A stretch of 6,012 nt of DNA. Origin: Alphaproteobacteria bacterium. GTDB lineage: Bacteria; Pseudomonadota; Alphaproteobacteria; UBA828. The translations under genes and the position numbers were made by a program. The stretch spans positions 1-6,012 of the forward strand of contig JAUVWK010000184.1 in the NCBI GenBank assembly GCA_030604165.1. The letters are read 5' to 3'. The notes under the pieces are model-generated. The model saw only the letters and a list, made by a program, of their open reading frames with translations. It was not told where the DNA came from and did not search any database. Below, piece after piece: positions 5,159 to 6,012 of the stretch. Position 1 is the stretch's first letter. Each line of letters starts with the position of its first letter.

Positions 5159-5187
5159 GAAACGGTGGCCCATTGGACCACCGTTTC
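5159..5187 (-). terminator. Perfect 10-bp hairpin downstream of the helicase gene
   Basis: GAAACGGTGG (5159-5168) and CCACCGTTTC (5178-5187) pair perfectly around a 9-base loop, about 32 bases past the helicase stop in the direction of transcription. No U-run follows on either strand, so it may act as an imperfect terminator, a 3'-end stabiliser, or a leader structure for the ASCH gene that begins about 50 bases further on. Confidence 0.5.
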
Positions 5188-5198
5188 CCTGTGGAACC

Positions 5199-5210
5199 GT
5201 GCCGCTAGCG
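5199..5210 (+). repeat. 12-base direct repeat GTGCCGCTAGCG, copy 2
   Basis: The second copy lies between the ASCH gene and the end of the helicase gene, nine bases from the helicase stop codon. Confidence 0.45.
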
Positions 5211-5218
5211 CGGCTCGA

Positions 5219-6012
5219 TCAAGCAGCCCGCCGGCGCCGCCGGCCGCGCTTGGACCGGGGCTCGCTATGGGACGCCTTGGTCTTGGCCTTGCCCCTGCCG
5301 CCGCCCCTGCCGTCCGGCGCTACCTGATTGAAACGAACCGGAGCGGGCTCTTCTCCGATCACCGTCAGCCGGCATCGGATCAGGCGCTCGATGTCGCGTA
5401 GATAACCGCGCTCGGCCGGGTCGCAGAACGAGAACGCCACCCCGTCGGCGCCGGCCCGCGCCGTGCGCCCGATGCGATGGACATAGCTTTCCGGCTCGTT
5501 GGGAAGCTCGTAGTTGATGACATGGGTGACGCCGTCGACATCGATGCCGCGGGCCGCGATATCGGTCGCCACCAGGACCCGCGCCTCGCCGGTGCGGAAG
5601 CGCTTGAGGGCGCGCTGCCGGGCCCCTTGAGATTTGTTGCCATGGATCGCGTCGGCGGCGACGCCGCATTTGCCGAGCTGCTCGGCGACGCGGTTGGCGC
5701 GGTGCTTGGTGCGCGCGAACACGAGCACCCGCGCCAGCGCGGGATCGTCGAGGATGCGGGCGAGCAAGGCCCGCTTGCCGGCGGCGGCGACGTGATAGAT
5801 GCTCTGCTCGATGTGCGCCACCGGTGTGGCCTGGGGCGTCACCTCGACGCGCACCGGATCCCTTAGGATCTCGCCCGCGAGGCGCGCGACTTCGCCCGGC
5901 ATGGTGGCGCAAAACAACAGCGACTGGCGTGTCTTTGGCACGGCCGACGTGATCTTCCGAACGTCGCGCACGAAGCCCATATCGAGCATGCGGTCGGCCT
6001 CGTCGAGAACGA
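5219..6012 (-). CDS. DEAD-box ATP-dependent RNA helicase, RhlE-like, C-terminal part (5' end outside window)
   Basis: The frame is open through the right edge and begins there with VLDEADRMLDMGF, so motif II (DEAD) is the first thing visible; the Q-motif and Walker A part lie outside. Counting from the Met at 5989: motif III region LLFCATMP (24-31), VLVFARTKHRANRVAEQL (88-105, motif IV), ATDIAARGID (141-150, motif V), YVHRIGRTARAG (169-180, motif VI). This covers the end of RecA-like domain 1 and all of domain 2. The tail (228-256) is Gly/Lys/Arg-rich and ends in a run of Arg, typical of RNA-binding tails of RhlE-group helicases in ribosome assembly or RNA turnover. Motif III reads CAT instead of the usual SAT. 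RhlE subgroup assignment rests on MLDMGF, ELPNEPESYVHRIGRTARAG and tail type, so I give no symbol. Confidence 0.93.
   Translation of the reverse strand, partial: VLDEADRMLDMGFVRDVRKITSAVPKTRQSLLFCATMPGEVARLAGEILRDPVRVEVTPQATPVAHIEQSIYHVAAAGKRALLARILDDPALARVLVFARTKHRANRVAEQLGKCGVAADAIHGNKSQGARQRALKRFRTGEARVLVATDIAARGIDVDGVTHVINYELPNEPESYVHRIGRTARAGADGVAFSFCDPAERGYLRDIERLIRCRLTVIGEEPAPVRFNQVAPDGRGGGRGKAKTKASHSEPRSKRGRRRRRAA

Noticed and set aside
5111..5173. ATG at 5173 as the ASCH protein start
   Set aside because: It lies in the loop of a perfect hairpin and lacks a clear ribosome binding site, and the 21 extra residues show no family similarity.
1..6012. CRISPR array, tRNA, rRNA, insertion sequence or phage genes
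   Set aside because: No regularly spaced repeats, cloverleaf-like sequence, transposase or integrase motifs were seen on either strand.

Overview
This 6-kb window comes from a GC-rich bacterial chromosome. G/C-rich third codon positions, short or overlapping gene junctions, and the types of genes present suggest an alphaproteobacterium, perhaps near Rhodospirillales or Hyphomicrobiales. No rRNA or other taxonomic marker is present, so this placement is an inference. There are eight protein-coding genes. The first (aminotransferase) probably runs off the left edge, and the last (DEAD-box helicase) certainly runs off the right edge. I see no tRNA, rRNA, CRISPR array, transposase or phage gene.

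Left half (1-3401, plus strand): five tightly packed genes that look like one transcription unit. First come a PLP-dependent class I/II aminotransferase and a flavin split-barrel (pyridoxamine-phosphate-oxidase-like) protein, joined by a 4-base ATGA overlap. Then follow three membrane genes: a compact four-helix MotA/TolQ/ExbB-type protein; a protein with one N-terminal membrane helix preceded by an Asp and followed by an extracytoplasmic domain carrying a D-x-D-x-D-L-W motif; and a two-helix protein with an extracytoplasmic C-terminal domain of unknown function. The trio has the layout of an ion-driven motor (stator channel plus single-helix partner), but the partner's outer domain is not an OmpA-like peptidoglycan-binding domain and no TonB, Tol or flagellar gene is nearby. 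This is the most interesting part of the window.

Right half (3405-6012, minus strand): a lipoprotein-type alpha/beta hydrolase ends 3 bases from the end of the five-gene cluster in a convergent arrangement. Next come a roughly 210-base intergenic stretch, an ASCH-domain protein with visibly more A/T-rich codon use, and the 3' part of an RhlE-like DEAD-box RNA helicase. The stretch between the hydrolase and the ASCH gene holds a near-exact 24-base copy of the 3' end of the hydrolase gene, a 12-base palindrome, and two of three intergenic copies of CGCTAGCG. The third copy lies on the other side of the ASCH gene, next to a perfect 10-bp hairpin downstream of the helicase. Together these suggest past rearrangement or insertion around the ASCH gene.
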